This document shows positions 24,492-32,892 of a stretch of 64,000 nucleotides of DNA, piece by piece. Positions within the stretch are counted from its first letter, which is position 1; every line of letters starts with the position of its first letter. The stretch lies in contig NZ_CP085935.1 in the NCBI RefSeq assembly GCF_020735465.1, positions 1,550,001-1,614,000 of the forward strand, given 5' to 3'. Origin of the DNA: Collinsella stercoris DSM 13279. GTDB lineage: Bacteria; Actinomycetota; Coriobacteriia; Coriobacteriales; Coriobacteriaceae. Under the pieces are notes generated by a model. It did no database searches. It had not been told where the DNA came from and was given only the letters and a program-made list of their open reading frames with translations. Position numbers and translations under genes: made by a program.

Positions 24492-24528
24492 GACCCCAGA
24501 CGCGTCGAAGACGATGAAGGGAGCCCTC

Positions 24529-24924
24529 ATGCGCATTGCGGAAGTTGCGGAAAAGTACGACATCAGCGCCGATACCTTGCGGTACTACGAACGCATCGGC
24601 CTGTTGCGTCCCGTGCGACGCAACACGGGCGGCGTGCGTGACTACAGCGAGGACGATTGCATGCGCATCGGGTTCGTCAAATGCATGCGCGGGGCAAATG
24701 TCTCGATCGAGGCCCTCATCGAGTACATGCAGCTCCTCGACGAGGGCGACGCGACGCTCGAGGCGCGCAAGCAGATTCTCATCGAACAGCGCGAGGCCGC
24801 ACGCGAACGCCTCGCGCGCGTTCAAGAGGGGCTCGATCGGCTGGATTACAAAATTGCCCACTACGACGAGCTGCTCGCCGGGCGCGGAAGCTGCAGCGCG
24901 GCGGGAGCATGCGGCGCAAAGTAG
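24529..24924 (+). CDS. MerR-family transcriptional regulator
   Basis: The 131-residue activator has a winged-helix domain (1-70; MRIAEVAEKYDISADTLRYYERIGLL is the MerR signature), a coiled-coil dimerisation helix (about 80-118) and a short tail with two Cys (SCSAAGAC). The tail Cys are not in a classic metal motif, and the protein is closest in form to AdhR-like regulators, which activate oxidoreductase genes under aldehyde stress. ATG at 24529 follows AAGGGAG; an upstream ATG overlaps its own -10 box and is rejected. The next gene, an FMN reductase, is on the same strand after 123 bp. Confidence 0.88.
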   Translation: MRIAEVAEKYDISADTLRYYERIGLLRPVRRNTGGVRDYSEDDCMRIGFVKCMRGANVSIEALIEYMQLLDEGDATLEARKQILIEQREAARERLARVQEGLDRLDYKIAHYDELLAGRGSCSAAGACGAK

Positions 24925-25047
24925 CATCTGTCGCCGCCTGCACGCAGCCACACGGCAGGCCACATAGCACTCGCTCACCGTCTCTGGCATGCGCGAACCC
25001 AAACGTCTTTGACAACTGCGAGCCCAAACAAGAAAGGAATCACGCTC

Positions 25048-25686
25048 ATGAAGGTATCGCTCGTCAACGGAAGCCCGCATAAGCACGGCTGCACCAACCG
25101 CGCCCTTGAGGAAGTTGCGCGCACGCTTGCCGAGCAGGGCGTGGACGCGGAGATCTTTTGGATTGGCGCCAAGCCGATCGGAGGGTGCGTGGCGTGCGGC
25201 GGTTGCAACAAGCTCGGCCGCTGCGTGTTCGACGACCAGGTAAACGAGTTCCGCCAGCTCGCCGCGCACGCCGATGGCTTTGTGTTTGGCGCTCCGGTCC
25301 ATTACGCGCATGCCGCCGGCAGCCTGCTCGGCTTTATGGACCGCCTGTTCTACGCCAACGGGCGCGCGGGGCAACCGAACGTGTTCGCCCACAAGCCCGC
25401 CGCCGCCGTGCTCAGCGCCCGTCGCGCCGGCACCACGGCGTCCTTTGACGACATCAACAAGTTCTTCACCATCTCGCAGATGCCCGTGGTGAGCTCCCGG
25501 TACTGGAACAACATCCACGGCAACACCGCCGAAGAGATCGAGCAAGATAAAGAGGGGCTCGCCACCATGCGCATGCTCGCGCGCAACATGACATGGATGC
25601 TCCGCTGCATCGAGGCCGGTCGCGCCGCGGGCATCGAGCCGCCGGCGATGGACCCGGACATGGAGTTCACGAACTTCATTCGCTAG
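25048..25686 (+). CDS. NADPH-dependent FMN reductase / flavodoxin-fold oxidoreductase
   Basis: The 212-residue flavodoxin-fold protein binds FMN through VNGSPHKHGCTNRALEE at the N-terminus and GAPVHYAHAAGSLLGFMDR near residue 85. Cys in GGCVACGGCNKLGRCVFDD resemble the cysteine cluster of iron-sulfur flavoproteins, so an Fe-S site is possible. It likely reduces quinones or related electrophiles. The start follows AAAGGAA. The merR gene lies just upstream on the same strand, and co-regulation with the aldo/keto reductase is inferred from shared promoter architecture. Confidence 0.85.
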   Translation: MKVSLVNGSPHKHGCTNRALEEVARTLAEQGVDAEIFWIGAKPIGGCVACGGCNKLGRCVFDDQVNEFRQLAAHADGFVFGAPVHYAHAAGSLLGFMDRLFYANGRAGQPNVFAHKPAAAVLSARRAGTTASFDDINKFFTISQMPVVSSRYWNNIHGNTAEEIEQDKEGLATMRMLARNMTWMLRCIEAGRAAGIEPPAMDPDMEFTNFIR

Positions 25687-25698
25687 ACGGGCAGATGG

Positions 25699-25736
25699 GG
25701 GGCGACATCCGCCCTCAGCTGGATGGATGTCGCCCC
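25699..25736 (+). terminator. Hairpin after the FMN reductase
   Basis: GGGGCGACATCC and GGATGTCGCCCC form a 12-bp perfect stem. There is no T tract after it, so it may be a weak terminator. It merges into the 21-bp repeats. Confidence 0.5.
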
Positions 25737-25845
25737 TAACTGGGCGGATGCCGCCCCTCAACGCCTCGACGCCACCTCCAAACGAGCAGGCGCCGCCCCC
25801 AACCGGGTAGGCGCCGCCTCCAACCGGGTAGGCACCGTCTCTCGC
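25725..25845. repeat. 21-bp degenerate tandem repeat
   Basis: About six units of the form GGCGCCGCCTCCAACCGGGTA follow at 21-bp spacing, the best two nearly identical. The period is a multiple of three, and any frame reads through as heptads. Confidence 0.75.
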
Positions 25846-25910
25846 CAAGCGGGTGCTGCCCTCGATCAAAATAGCACCCTGAGTAGCACCCTGAGATGAG
25901 TGGGCGCATG

Positions 25911-25940
25911 AACAACGGGGCGGCCCACACTGCGCCCCGT
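25911..25940 (-). terminator. Terminator of the transporter/hydrolase operon
   Basis: ACGGGGCG and CGCCCCGT form an 8-bp stem; the minus strand continues TTGTT. It lies about 100 bp past the hydrolase stop codon. Confidence 0.55.
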
Positions 25941-26037
25941 ACTCATGAAAGCACAAGGCGGTTGCGTCAACCCTGATCGCAAGAAGACCTGCAAGCGCAC
26001 GGTCGCGGCACCCTGCACGCGGGCGATTGCGACCGCT

Positions 26038-26796
26038 CTACCCGCGGGCGGCGTCGACGAACGCGCGCCACAGCTTGAAGTCCGTCTCGAGCGTGCGCCA
26101 GGTGTACTCGGGGTGCCACTGCACACCCAGGCAGAAGCGCTGGCCCTCGACCTCGATGGCCTCGGACACGCCGTCGGTCGCGACGGCGGTGAGGCGCACG
26201 CCCTCGCCGAGCTTGTCCACGCAGCAATGGTGGCTCGAGTTCACTTGGACCTCGCCGCGCCAATCGAGCACGCGCGACAACAGCGAGCCGTCCTCCACGA
26301 CAATGGGGTGCGCGGGGTCGTGCAAAATGGGCAAATGGCGCCAGTGCACCATGCCCTCGGGAACGGGCAGGCTCGGCACGTCCATGCACAGGGTGCCGCC
26401 CAATGCCACGTTAAGGATCTGCATGCCGCGGCACGTGGCGAAGATCGGCTTGCCTGCGGCGAGCGCGGCGCTGATCAACCGCAGCTCAAAGGCATCGCGC
26501 TCGTGGCATAGCAACCGCTCGTCATAAGGCTCTTCCTCGCCCCATAACGCCGGATCGACGTCCTGGCCCCCGGGAATGGCAACGCCGTCGGCCATGTCGA
26601 TATAACGCGCCAGCACGTCATCGTCGTCGGTGAGCGACATGATGAGCGGCACGCCGCCCGCGGCAAGGATCGCATCGAGAAACACCGTTGCACCCGTCTC
26701 CTCGGGCGCCAGACGCTCGGGCATTATCAGGCAGGGCTGGCATTGCTCAAGACGCGGGGCGACGAGGATGATTGGTCGGTTCTGTGCTGCCGTCAT
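26038..26796 (-). CDS. Class I glutamine-amidotransferase-like gamma-glutamyl hydrolase (PuuD/peptidase C26 type)
   Basis: This 252-residue cytosolic enzyme has the catalytic Cys in FATCRGMQILN (about residue 123) and the His-Glu in LGVQWHPEYT near the C-terminus. DGVAIPGGQDVDPALWGEE is typical of PuuD-type hydrolases, which cleave gamma-glutamyl conjugates such as gamma-glutamyl-GABA to glutamate. It is the last gene after an amino-acid ABC transporter, with only 2 bp after the ATPase gene's stop. This suggests that the transporter imports a gamma-glutamyl or related compound that the enzyme opens. The substrate is inference. Confidence 0.88.
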   Translation of the reverse strand: MTAAQNRPIILVAPRLEQCQPCLIMPERLAPEETGATVFLDAILAAGGVPLIMSLTDDDDVLARYIDMADGVAIPGGQDVDPALWGEEEPYDERLLCHERDAFELRLISAALAAGKPIFATCRGMQILNVALGGTLCMDVPSLPVPEGMVHWRHLPILHDPAHPIVVEDGSLLSRVLDWRGEVQVNSSHHCCVDKLGEGVRLTAVATDGVSEAIEVEGQRFCLGVQWHPEYTWRTLETDFKLWRAFVDAARG

Positions 26797-26798
26797 GG

Positions 26799-27578
26799 TT
26801 AATGCCCCTTAATCGAATTCAGGAAGTCGCGGGCACGCTCAGACGTGGGGTGGTCGAAGAACTCGTCGGGGGCGCCCTCCTCCACAATGGCGCCGTCCGC
26901 CATGAACACCACGCGGTCGGCCACGCGGCGGGCGAAGTTCATCTCGTGCGTGACCACGATCATGGTCATGCCCTGGCGCGCCAGGTCGACCATGACGTCG
27001 AGCACCTCGTTGATCATCTCGGGGTCGAGCGCCGAGGTCGGCTCGTCGAACAACATCGCCTTGGGGTGCATGGCGAGCGAGCGGGCGATTGCCACGCGCT
27101 GCTGCTGGCCGCCGGAAAGCTGCGCCGGCACCTTGTGCGCCTGCGAGGCCACCCCCACGCGCTCGAGCAGCTCCATGGCACGGGCCTCCGCCTCGGCCTT
27201 GGGCAGACCCAGCACCTCGGTGGGGCCGAGCGTCACGTTTTGCAGGATACTCATGTGCGCGAACAAGTTGAAACTCTGGAACACCATGCCCAGCTCGGCG
27301 CGCATGGCCGCGAGCTCCTTGCCCTCCTGGGGCAGAGGTTGTCCCTCGATGAGGATTTCGCCGGAATCGATCGTCTCCAGGCGATTGATGGCGCGGCAGA
27401 GCGTCGACTTGCCCGAACCCGACGGGCCGATCACCACCACGACCTCGCCCTTGCCCACGGAAAGGTTCACGTCCTTGAGCACGTGCAGGTCGCCGAAGTG
27501 CTTATCCACATGGCGCAGCTCGATGATGGGGGTAGCCTGAGCGGCGCGGTCGGCTGAGGTTTCTACGTTTGAGGTCAT
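26799..27578 (-). CDS. Polar amino acid ABC transporter, ATP-binding subunit
   Basis: The 259-residue ATPase has Walker [10 protein letters not shown] (about 51), Q-loop MVFQSFNLF, signature [14 protein letters not shown], Walker [12 protein letters not shown] and the switch His in VVTHEM. It belongs to the glutamine/glutamate GlnQ/GluA group. It couples ATP hydrolysis to import through the two permeases encoded upstream. Operon order on the minus strand is binding protein, permease, permease, ATPase, hydrolase. Confidence 0.94.
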   Translation of the reverse strand: MTSNVETSADRAAQATPIIELRHVDKHFGDLHVLKDVNLSVGKGEVVVVIGPSGSGKSTLCRAINRLETIDSGEILIEGQPLPQEGKELAAMRAELGMVFQSFNLFAHMSILQNVTLGPTEVLGLPKAEAEARAMELLERVGVASQAHKVPAQLSGGQQQRVAIARSLAMHPKAMLFDEPTSALDPEMINEVLDVMVDLARQGMTMIVVTHEMNFARRVADRVVFMADGAIVEEGAPDEFFDHPTSERARDFLNSIKGH

Positions 27579-27685
27579 ATCGAAATCCGTTCTCTCGAAG
27601 GAAGGGGAGGCTCGCAGGGCGGGGACCGCTGCACAAAGGCACCGTAGGCCGTACTCTCACGCGGCGCCCTGCGGGCAAGCTAACA

Positions 27686-28558
27686 CTACGCGGGGTTGGT
27701 GCTGTAGCGGCTCACCACGCGGGTGCCGCTGCGGCGCGCGACGTACACGGACAGCTGGTTGATAGCGTAGTTCAGCAGAATGTAAATCACGGCCACCACC
27801 AAATAGGTGCTCACCAACGCATCGTAGTTGGTTATGAGCACGCGCGCGTTCTGCAGCATGTCCGGATAGCTCACCACGTACGCCACGGTGGTGTCCTTGA
27901 CCACCACGACCAGCTGGGAGATGAGCGAGGGGATCACATAGCGGATGGCCTGGGGCAGCACGATCTTGAGCTTGACGCGAAACGGCCGCATGCCAAGCGC
28001 CAAGGCGGCCTCGGTCTGCCCGCGCGGCACGGCGTTCATGCCGGCGCGAAACACCTCGGCGAGCACGCCGGAGGCCGCGAGCGCCACGGGCAGGGTGATC
28101 ATCCAAAACGACGACATCCGGATGCCGTACTGCGGCACCACCAAAAAGAAGAAGTAGATGAGCAGCAGGCTGGGCACGCCGCGGAAAAAGTCCGTGACCA
28201 CACGGCACAGGGCCGCAAGCCAGCGTATCCCGCTCGTCCGTCCCAGCATGAGGGCGAGGCCCAGTACCAGCGCGATGGCGCCGGCGGTGAGCGCCACCGT
28301 GAGGGTGCCGCGCAGGCCAGCCATCAGGTACGCCCAGGTGCTCCCCCAGGTAAAGAACTCCCAGTAGCGCGGATCGAGCTGACCGGTCGCCCAAAACTGA
28401 TACACCACAAAACCCAACAGCACCGCCACCAGCACCGCCGAGACGGCCGTGCCGATGCGGATCTTCATGCGCATCTTGGGTCCCGGGGCCTCGTAGAGGG
28501 CATCGCGGATGCTGAGTGGCGCTGCGGCGCGTGCGCCCGCCTTGGTCTGTGCACTCAT
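27686..28558 (-). CDS. Polar amino acid ABC transporter permease (second)
   Basis: This 290-residue inner-membrane permease has five or more helices and the HisM-type EAA loop region AEVFRAGMNAVPRGQTEAALALGM, which contacts the ATPase. A cytoplasmic N-terminal tail of about 35 residues precedes the first helix. Its start overlaps the stop of the first permease by 4 bp (ATGA), a sign of translational coupling. Confidence 0.93.
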   Translation of the reverse strand: MSAQTKAGARAAAPLSIRDALYEAPGPKMRMKIRIGTAVSAVLVAVLLGFVVYQFWATGQLDPRYWEFFTWGSTWAYLMAGLRGTLTVALTAGAIALVLGLALMLGRTSGIRWLAALCRVVTDFFRGVPSLLLIYFFFLVVPQYGIRMSSFWMITLPVALAASGVLAEVFRAGMNAVPRGQTEAALALGMRPFRVKLKIVLPQAIRYVIPSLISQLVVVVKDTTVAYVVSYPDMLQNARVLITNYDALVSTYLVVAVIYILLNYAINQLSVYVARRSGTRVVSRYSTNPA

Positions 28559-29214
28559 CGCGCGATCCTCACCTTTCTATCGATGCGGTTGCCCATGAAC
28601 GCGATGGCAACCGCCGTGAGCGCGTATCCGGCAGCGGAGACGGCGAACGCCAAGATGCCGCCCGTGGCACGCGTGTTGATATAGGACACGACGCCCGTGA
28701 GCTCCGCCGGGTCGAGCGGCACCTGCGAGCCCAACGAGGTGGTGAGCATCACGGCGATGAGCAGGTTGGTCATGGGCAACACCGTGGTGCGCAGGGCCTG
28801 CGGGATCACGATGCGGCGCAACATCTGCCCAAAGGAGAGCCCCAGCGAACGCGCGGCCTCGATCTGCCCCACGCCGATGGTGTTGATGCCGCTCATGAAG
28901 TTCTCCGACCCGAACGCGGAGGCCACGAGCACGACGGTGAGGATCACGCAGGTGCGGTACGGCAGTACCAGGTTCAAGCTGGGCAGGGCGTACACGATGA
29001 TGATAAGCAGCGACACGCCCGGGATGTTGCGAAACACTTGCACGTAGCCGTCGCCCAACCAGCGCAGCGGCTTGAACGGGCACACGCGCAGTACCGTGAT
29101 GCCGACGGCGAGCGCCATGACCAGCGCGAAGCACAACGCGGTCATTCCCCATGTCGAAAGCAGGGCGTCCACGTAGTTTTGCCCGTACGTGGACAGCAGC
29201 TCGGATAAGCTCAC
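28555..29214 (-). CDS. Polar amino acid ABC transporter permease (first)
   Basis: This 219-residue permease of the HisM/GlnP family has the EAA-type motif NFMSGINTIGVGQIEAARSLGL. The start is GTG at 29214, preceded by GGAAGGAG at 6 bp; an ATG 24 bp further upstream lacks a site. It forms the channel as a heterodimer with the second permease. It lies about 155 bp after the binding protein gene, a gap that may hold a processing or partial termination site. Confidence 0.92.
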   Translation of the reverse strand: MSLSELLSTYGQNYVDALLSTWGMTALCFALVMALAVGITVLRVCPFKPLRWLGDGYVQVFRNIPGVSLLIIIVYALPSLNLVLPYRTCVILTVVLVASAFGSENFMSGINTIGVGQIEAARSLGLSFGQMLRRIVIPQALRTTVLPMTNLLIAVMLTTSLGSQVPLDPAELTGVVSYINTRATGGILAFAVSAAGYALTAVAIAFMGNRIDRKVRIAR

Positions 29215-29368
29215 GCGCCTCTCCTTCCCCCAAATCAATCGTTACCTGCGAAAATAATAGCGGAGGCACCCGCCTGCCCGCACGAGATGCGTCGAGCAAA
29301 CGCGAGTGCCCCCGCCCAATCATCCCTCGCATAAAGCCCGCCGCATGTGCGGACCGCGCGGTGAGACC

Positions 29369-30358
29369 TTACAGTTCGCCGATGGTGGGCGGCTGCGGAA
29401 CCTCGTCGATCTCGGCGCGGTCACCGATACAAAGCTTCCACAGCTCCTCCCACGTGCCGTCCTCCTCGATCTTGGCAAGGAAGTCGTTCACGAACGCCAC
29501 GCCGTCGGAGTCGAGCGGCATGCCGATGCCGTACAGGTCCTCCGGGCCAAAGGGCTCGCCGGCCATCTTGTACTTGCCCGGCTGCTTCATCATGTCGGAG
29601 AACAGCATATTGCGGTCGATCACGTAAGCGTCAACGCGCTTTTGGGCGAGGGCCGAACGGGCCTCTTCGTCGGTCTTGAACTCCTGCAGCTTGGCATCGG
29701 GGCAGAGCTCCTCCATGATGCTCGGGCCGGTGGAGCCGGACTGCGCGGCGACGTTCTTGCCCGCCAGGTCCTCGAGACCCTCGATGCTGTCGTTGTCGGC
29801 GAGCACCAAGATGGACTGCTGCGTACTGTAGTACGGACCGGCGAAGGAGATGAGCTTCTTGCGGTCCTCGGTGATGGAATAGGTGGCGAACACGGCGTCA
29901 ACCTGGTCGTTTTGCAGGACGGACTCGCGCGTGTCGGAGGTCACCTGCGTGGACTCGAACTTGGACTCGTCGCCCAAGATGTAGCGTACGAGCAGCTGGG
30001 ACAGACCGGCGTCGAAGCCGCGGAGCTTGCCGTCCTTCTCGTTGAGCAAGCTAAAGAGCATGGAGGTCTGGACCACGCCCAGGCGCATGGTCCCGGCGTC
30101 CTTGATCTTTTGCGCCCACGTGCTCGCGGCGATGGTGGCGTCGTCAGCCACGGCACCGGAGGCAATCAGCTTGTCATATGCCTCTGCATCGAGGGCCGCA
30201 GGCTCCTGGTCCTCGGATGCGTTTGCATCGTCCGAACCGGCGGGCGCAGGGGCGGGCTCGCCGCCGCACGCGGTGAGGCCCAAGGCGGCAACGCCGGCGG
30301 CAGCGGCGCCGAGCACCTGACGGCGGTTGAACATGAACGAACGAGTGCTGTTGCTCAT
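29369..30358 (-). CDS. Amino acid ABC transporter substrate-binding lipoprotein
   Basis: This 329-residue lipoprotein has a twin-Arg signal sequence (MFNRRQVLGAAAAG) and the lipobox GLTAC, so it is anchored outside the membrane. The mature domain is a class II periplasmic-binding fold of the glutamate/glutamine type: MRLGVVQTSMLFSLLN, VDAVFATYSITEDRKKLISFAGPYY, and IDRNMLFSDMM. It would deliver polar amino acids to the two permeases. ATG at 30358 follows GGGAGAGGAA; upstream in-frame codons are rejected. Confidence 0.92.
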   Translation of the reverse strand: MSNSTRSFMFNRRQVLGAAAAGVAALGLTACGGEPAPAPAGSDDANASEDQEPAALDAEAYDKLIASGAVADDATIAASTWAQKIKDAGTMRLGVVQTSMLFSLLNEKDGKLRGFDAGLSQLLVRYILGDESKFESTQVTSDTRESVLQNDQVDAVFATYSITEDRKKLISFAGPYYSTQQSILVLADNDSIEGLEDLAGKNVAAQSGSTGPSIMEELCPDAKLQEFKTDEEARSALAQKRVDAYVIDRNMLFSDMMKQPGKYKMAGEPFGPEDLYGIGMPLDSDGVAFVNDFLAKIEEDGTWEELWKLCIGDRAEIDEVPQPPTIGEL

Positions 30359-30696
30359 GAGATTCCTCTCCCTCTTCATCGGTATCACTTTAGTTTGCCG
30401 AAGTGATTGCGTTATTTTGTCACATTTTTGCGACAAGTATGGTGTCTTTTACCCGCAGACAGAAACTTGTAACAGCACGCAACTCGTCGGACGAGGAAAC
30501 TCCATGGCGCCACACCGCGAGGCCCGACATGTCAGGAACTTTCGGTATTGGGAAGCTTAATGGCCATCGCTCGAGTAGACCGCGGCAAATTCCAACAAAA
30601 CCCCAGTTGGCAGAGAGCAGAAATGTCGGTCTACTCGATGAGAGGCGAAAGAGCTTCCCAATACCGAAAATTTGTATGCCCAAATGAGCTCGAAGC
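30359..30696. other. Intergenic region with a 140-bp inverted-repeat element
   Basis: It holds the promoter region of the binding protein gene and one copy of the 140-bp element (30535-30674). No gene is supported. Confidence 0.6.
30535..30674. repeat. 140-bp inverted-repeat element, copy A
   Basis: Both ends carry TTTCGGTATTGGGAAGCT in inverted orientation, and both inner arms carry CGAGTAGACCG. A second copy of identical length lies at 63700-63839. It has no coding capacity. Confidence 0.8.
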
Positions 30697-32619
30697 CTAA
30701 AAATCGCGAAGCGCGGAGCGGATATCGGCGACGATCGCCTCGACGGTTGTGCCATTTTGAGCGAGCAGCTCTTCGGCGTCGAAACGGTCGGGAAAACCCT
30801 TATGCACGCCATAGCAAAGCACACGGACGGCGGATGGGCCCAGGTACCGGGCGATTTTCTCGCCCCAACCGCCCTCGAGCACGCCGTCCTCGAGCGTCAC
30901 AAACACGCGATGCGAAGTCGCGAGGCTATCCAAAGCGCGTTCATCCAGCTCGGTGGCAAAACGCGGATTCATCAAGGTGGGAGTTACATCTTGCTCGGTG
31001 AGTGCATCGCACACGCGCTCGCCCAGGCCAAAGAAGCTGCCAAGCGCCAGCACTGCAACATCACTGCCAGCGCGAACCGTCCGGTAGCGCGGCTCGTCAA
31101 AGCTCACAGGGAGCCCCGCGCAATCGGCGCACACGGCGTCGCGCGCCTCGCCGCCTCGTGCGACCGTCTCGCCTGCCTCCTCGTGAAGGACCTGCTCGCC
31201 AACAGTGCGACCCACTTTCGCGGAGCACGGGGCGACGCCGGCGTCGATAACTCCGTTAGCCAGCAACTCCGGACGCGAGACCACGCCGTTGCCGGGAACG
31301 CGAATCACCACGGGACGCTCGTTTTGCGCAAGCGCCCAGTCCAGCATGGCTTCGTACTCCTCGCGACACACCGGCGCCAAACAGCGCAGATTGGGCAGCG
31401 CCCCCTGCAGAGCAAGGTCGAAAAAGCTCAGGTGCGTGGCATCGGCGGTGCCGAACACCGACGAACCGAAGTCCAAAATGACTGCAGGCAGGCTGTTGAG
31501 GCACAAATCGTGCCAGAATTCATCGTATGCACGCTGCATAAACACGCCGTAGAGCCCTAACACGGGCTTGGCGCCGGCGCGCGCGAGGCCCGCCGCGTAG
31601 GTGACCGCATGCTCCTCGGCAATGCCCACGTCCACGAACTGCTTGCCCGCGCGAGCGCGGCGCAGGGGCGTGAAGCCCATGATGTAGGGCGTGGCGGCAG
31701 AGATCGCCACCACACGGCGATCCGCCTGCATGCGGTTGAGCAGGTAGGCGCCCGTAATGCCGGCGTAGGTCTCGGTGTCCTCGCAGCGATTGCGCGGAAA
31801 CACGTCATACGCGCCCGACTCGATGTCAAAGGGGCCCACATGGTGCCAGTTCTCGGAGTCTGCCGCGGCGGGCTCGTAGCCGGCGCCCTTAGTTGTGCAC
31901 AGGTGCAAAACAACCGGATGGTCAATGCCGCGAAGCTCGGCGAGCACGCGCTCGACGGCCGCCTCGTCGTTGCCCTCGGCCAAGAAGCGGTAGTCCAGGC
32001 CCAGCGCGCGGAACAGGTTGCACGGGGCTTTGCCCTCGCTCTCGCGCAGCTCGGCGAGATTGCGGTACAGACCGCCATGGTTCTCGGCGATGGACCAGCC
32101 GTTGTCGTTGACGATCACGATCACGCCGGTACCGAGCTCGGCAAGATTGTCCAAGCCCTCAAACGCTAACCCGCCCGAGAGCGACCCGTCGCCAATCACG
32201 GCGACCACGTTGTAGCGCTCCCCCGCCAGATCGCGCGCCTTTGCCATACCGCAGGCAAGGCTCACCGAGGTAGAGGTGTGACCCATGGAAAAGAGGTCAT
32301 GTTCGGATTCGTCGGGGCTGGTAAAACCGGATAGGCCGCCGAACTCCGCGGGATCGAGGTAATTCGAGGCGCGACCGGTAAGCATCTTGTGCGCGTACGT
32401 CTGGTGCGACACGTCAAAGATGAGCTTGTCCGTGGGCGAGTCGAACACGCGGTGCAGCGCCACGGTCAGCTCGACAACCCCCAGGTTGGAACCGATATGA
32501 CCGCCCACCGAGGCGGAACTCGTCAAGATGGCACGGCGGATCTCGGCGCACAGCTCGGGCAATGTCTCGGGCTCGAGGCGCTTCACGTCCTGCGGCGATG
32601 AAATGCGTTCCAGCAGCAT
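30697..32619 (-). CDS. dxs: 1-deoxy-D-xylulose-5-phosphate synthase
   Basis: The 640-residue thiamine-diphosphate enzyme joins pyruvate and glyceraldehyde-3-P in the first step of the MEP isoprenoid pathway. Visible motifs are GGHIGSNLGVVELTVALH, the thiamine-diphosphate loop GDGSLSGGLAFEGLDN, IVNDNGWSIAENHGG, FVDVGIAEEHAVTYAAGLA (transketolase pyrimidine-binding) and the C-terminal transketolase domain. An AAGGAGG site lies 12 bp before ATG, rather far. No other MEP genes are adjacent. Confidence 0.93.
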   Translation of the reverse strand: MLLERISSPQDVKRLEPETLPELCAEIRRAILTSSASVGGHIGSNLGVVELTVALHRVFDSPTDKLIFDVSHQTYAHKMLTGRASNYLDPAEFGGLSGFTSPDESEHDLFSMGHTSTSVSLACGMAKARDLAGERYNVVAVIGDGSLSGGLAFEGLDNLAELGTGVIVIVNDNGWSIAENHGGLYRNLAELRESEGKAPCNLFRALGLDYRFLAEGNDEAAVERVLAELRGIDHPVVLHLCTTKGAGYEPAAADSENWHHVGPFDIESGAYDVFPRNRCEDTETYAGITGAYLLNRMQADRRVVAISAATPYIMGFTPLRRARAGKQFVDVGIAEEHAVTYAAGLARAGAKPVLGLYGVFMQRAYDEFWHDLCLNSLPAVILDFGSSVFGTADATHLSFFDLALQGALPNLRCLAPVCREEYEAMLDWALAQNERPVVIRVPGNGVVSRPELLANGVIDAGVAPCSAKVGRTVGEQVLHEEAGETVARGGEARDAVCADCAGLPVSFDEPRYRTVRAGSDVAVLALGSFFGLGERVCDALTEQDVTPTLMNPRFATELDERALDSLATSHRVFVTLEDGVLEGGWGEKIARYLGPSAVRVLCYGVHKGFPDRFDAEELLAQNGTTVEAIVADIRSALRDF

Positions 32620-32720
32620 GCGAGCGACGGACCTCCTTGTGTGCCGATAGATGGCTTTCTCTTACCGTAAGAGTACCAGTTTCGCACACTCCGGTGTTGA
32701 AGTTATGGGGCGTCGGATGA

Positions 32721-32749
32721 ATGGGGCGCGAGAGAATCCCGCGCCCCAT
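32721..32749 (-). terminator. Hairpin between the efflux pump and dxs
   Basis: ATGGGGCGCG and CGCGCCCCAT form a 10-bp stem. The minus strand continues TCATCC with no T tract, so it is a weak or Rho-assisted stop. Confidence 0.45.
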
Positions 32750-32892
32750 CCACCCGTAGGGACGGCTTTCTTTTACACATATCTGCCGCGATACTCCCTA
32801 TGCGCGGAGCGTGCACATGCGCGGTCGTCCCCCGTGCGCGCAGGCCCGGATGCGCCTGACCTGCGGCGTGAACGGCGCGCGGTGTTTTTACA

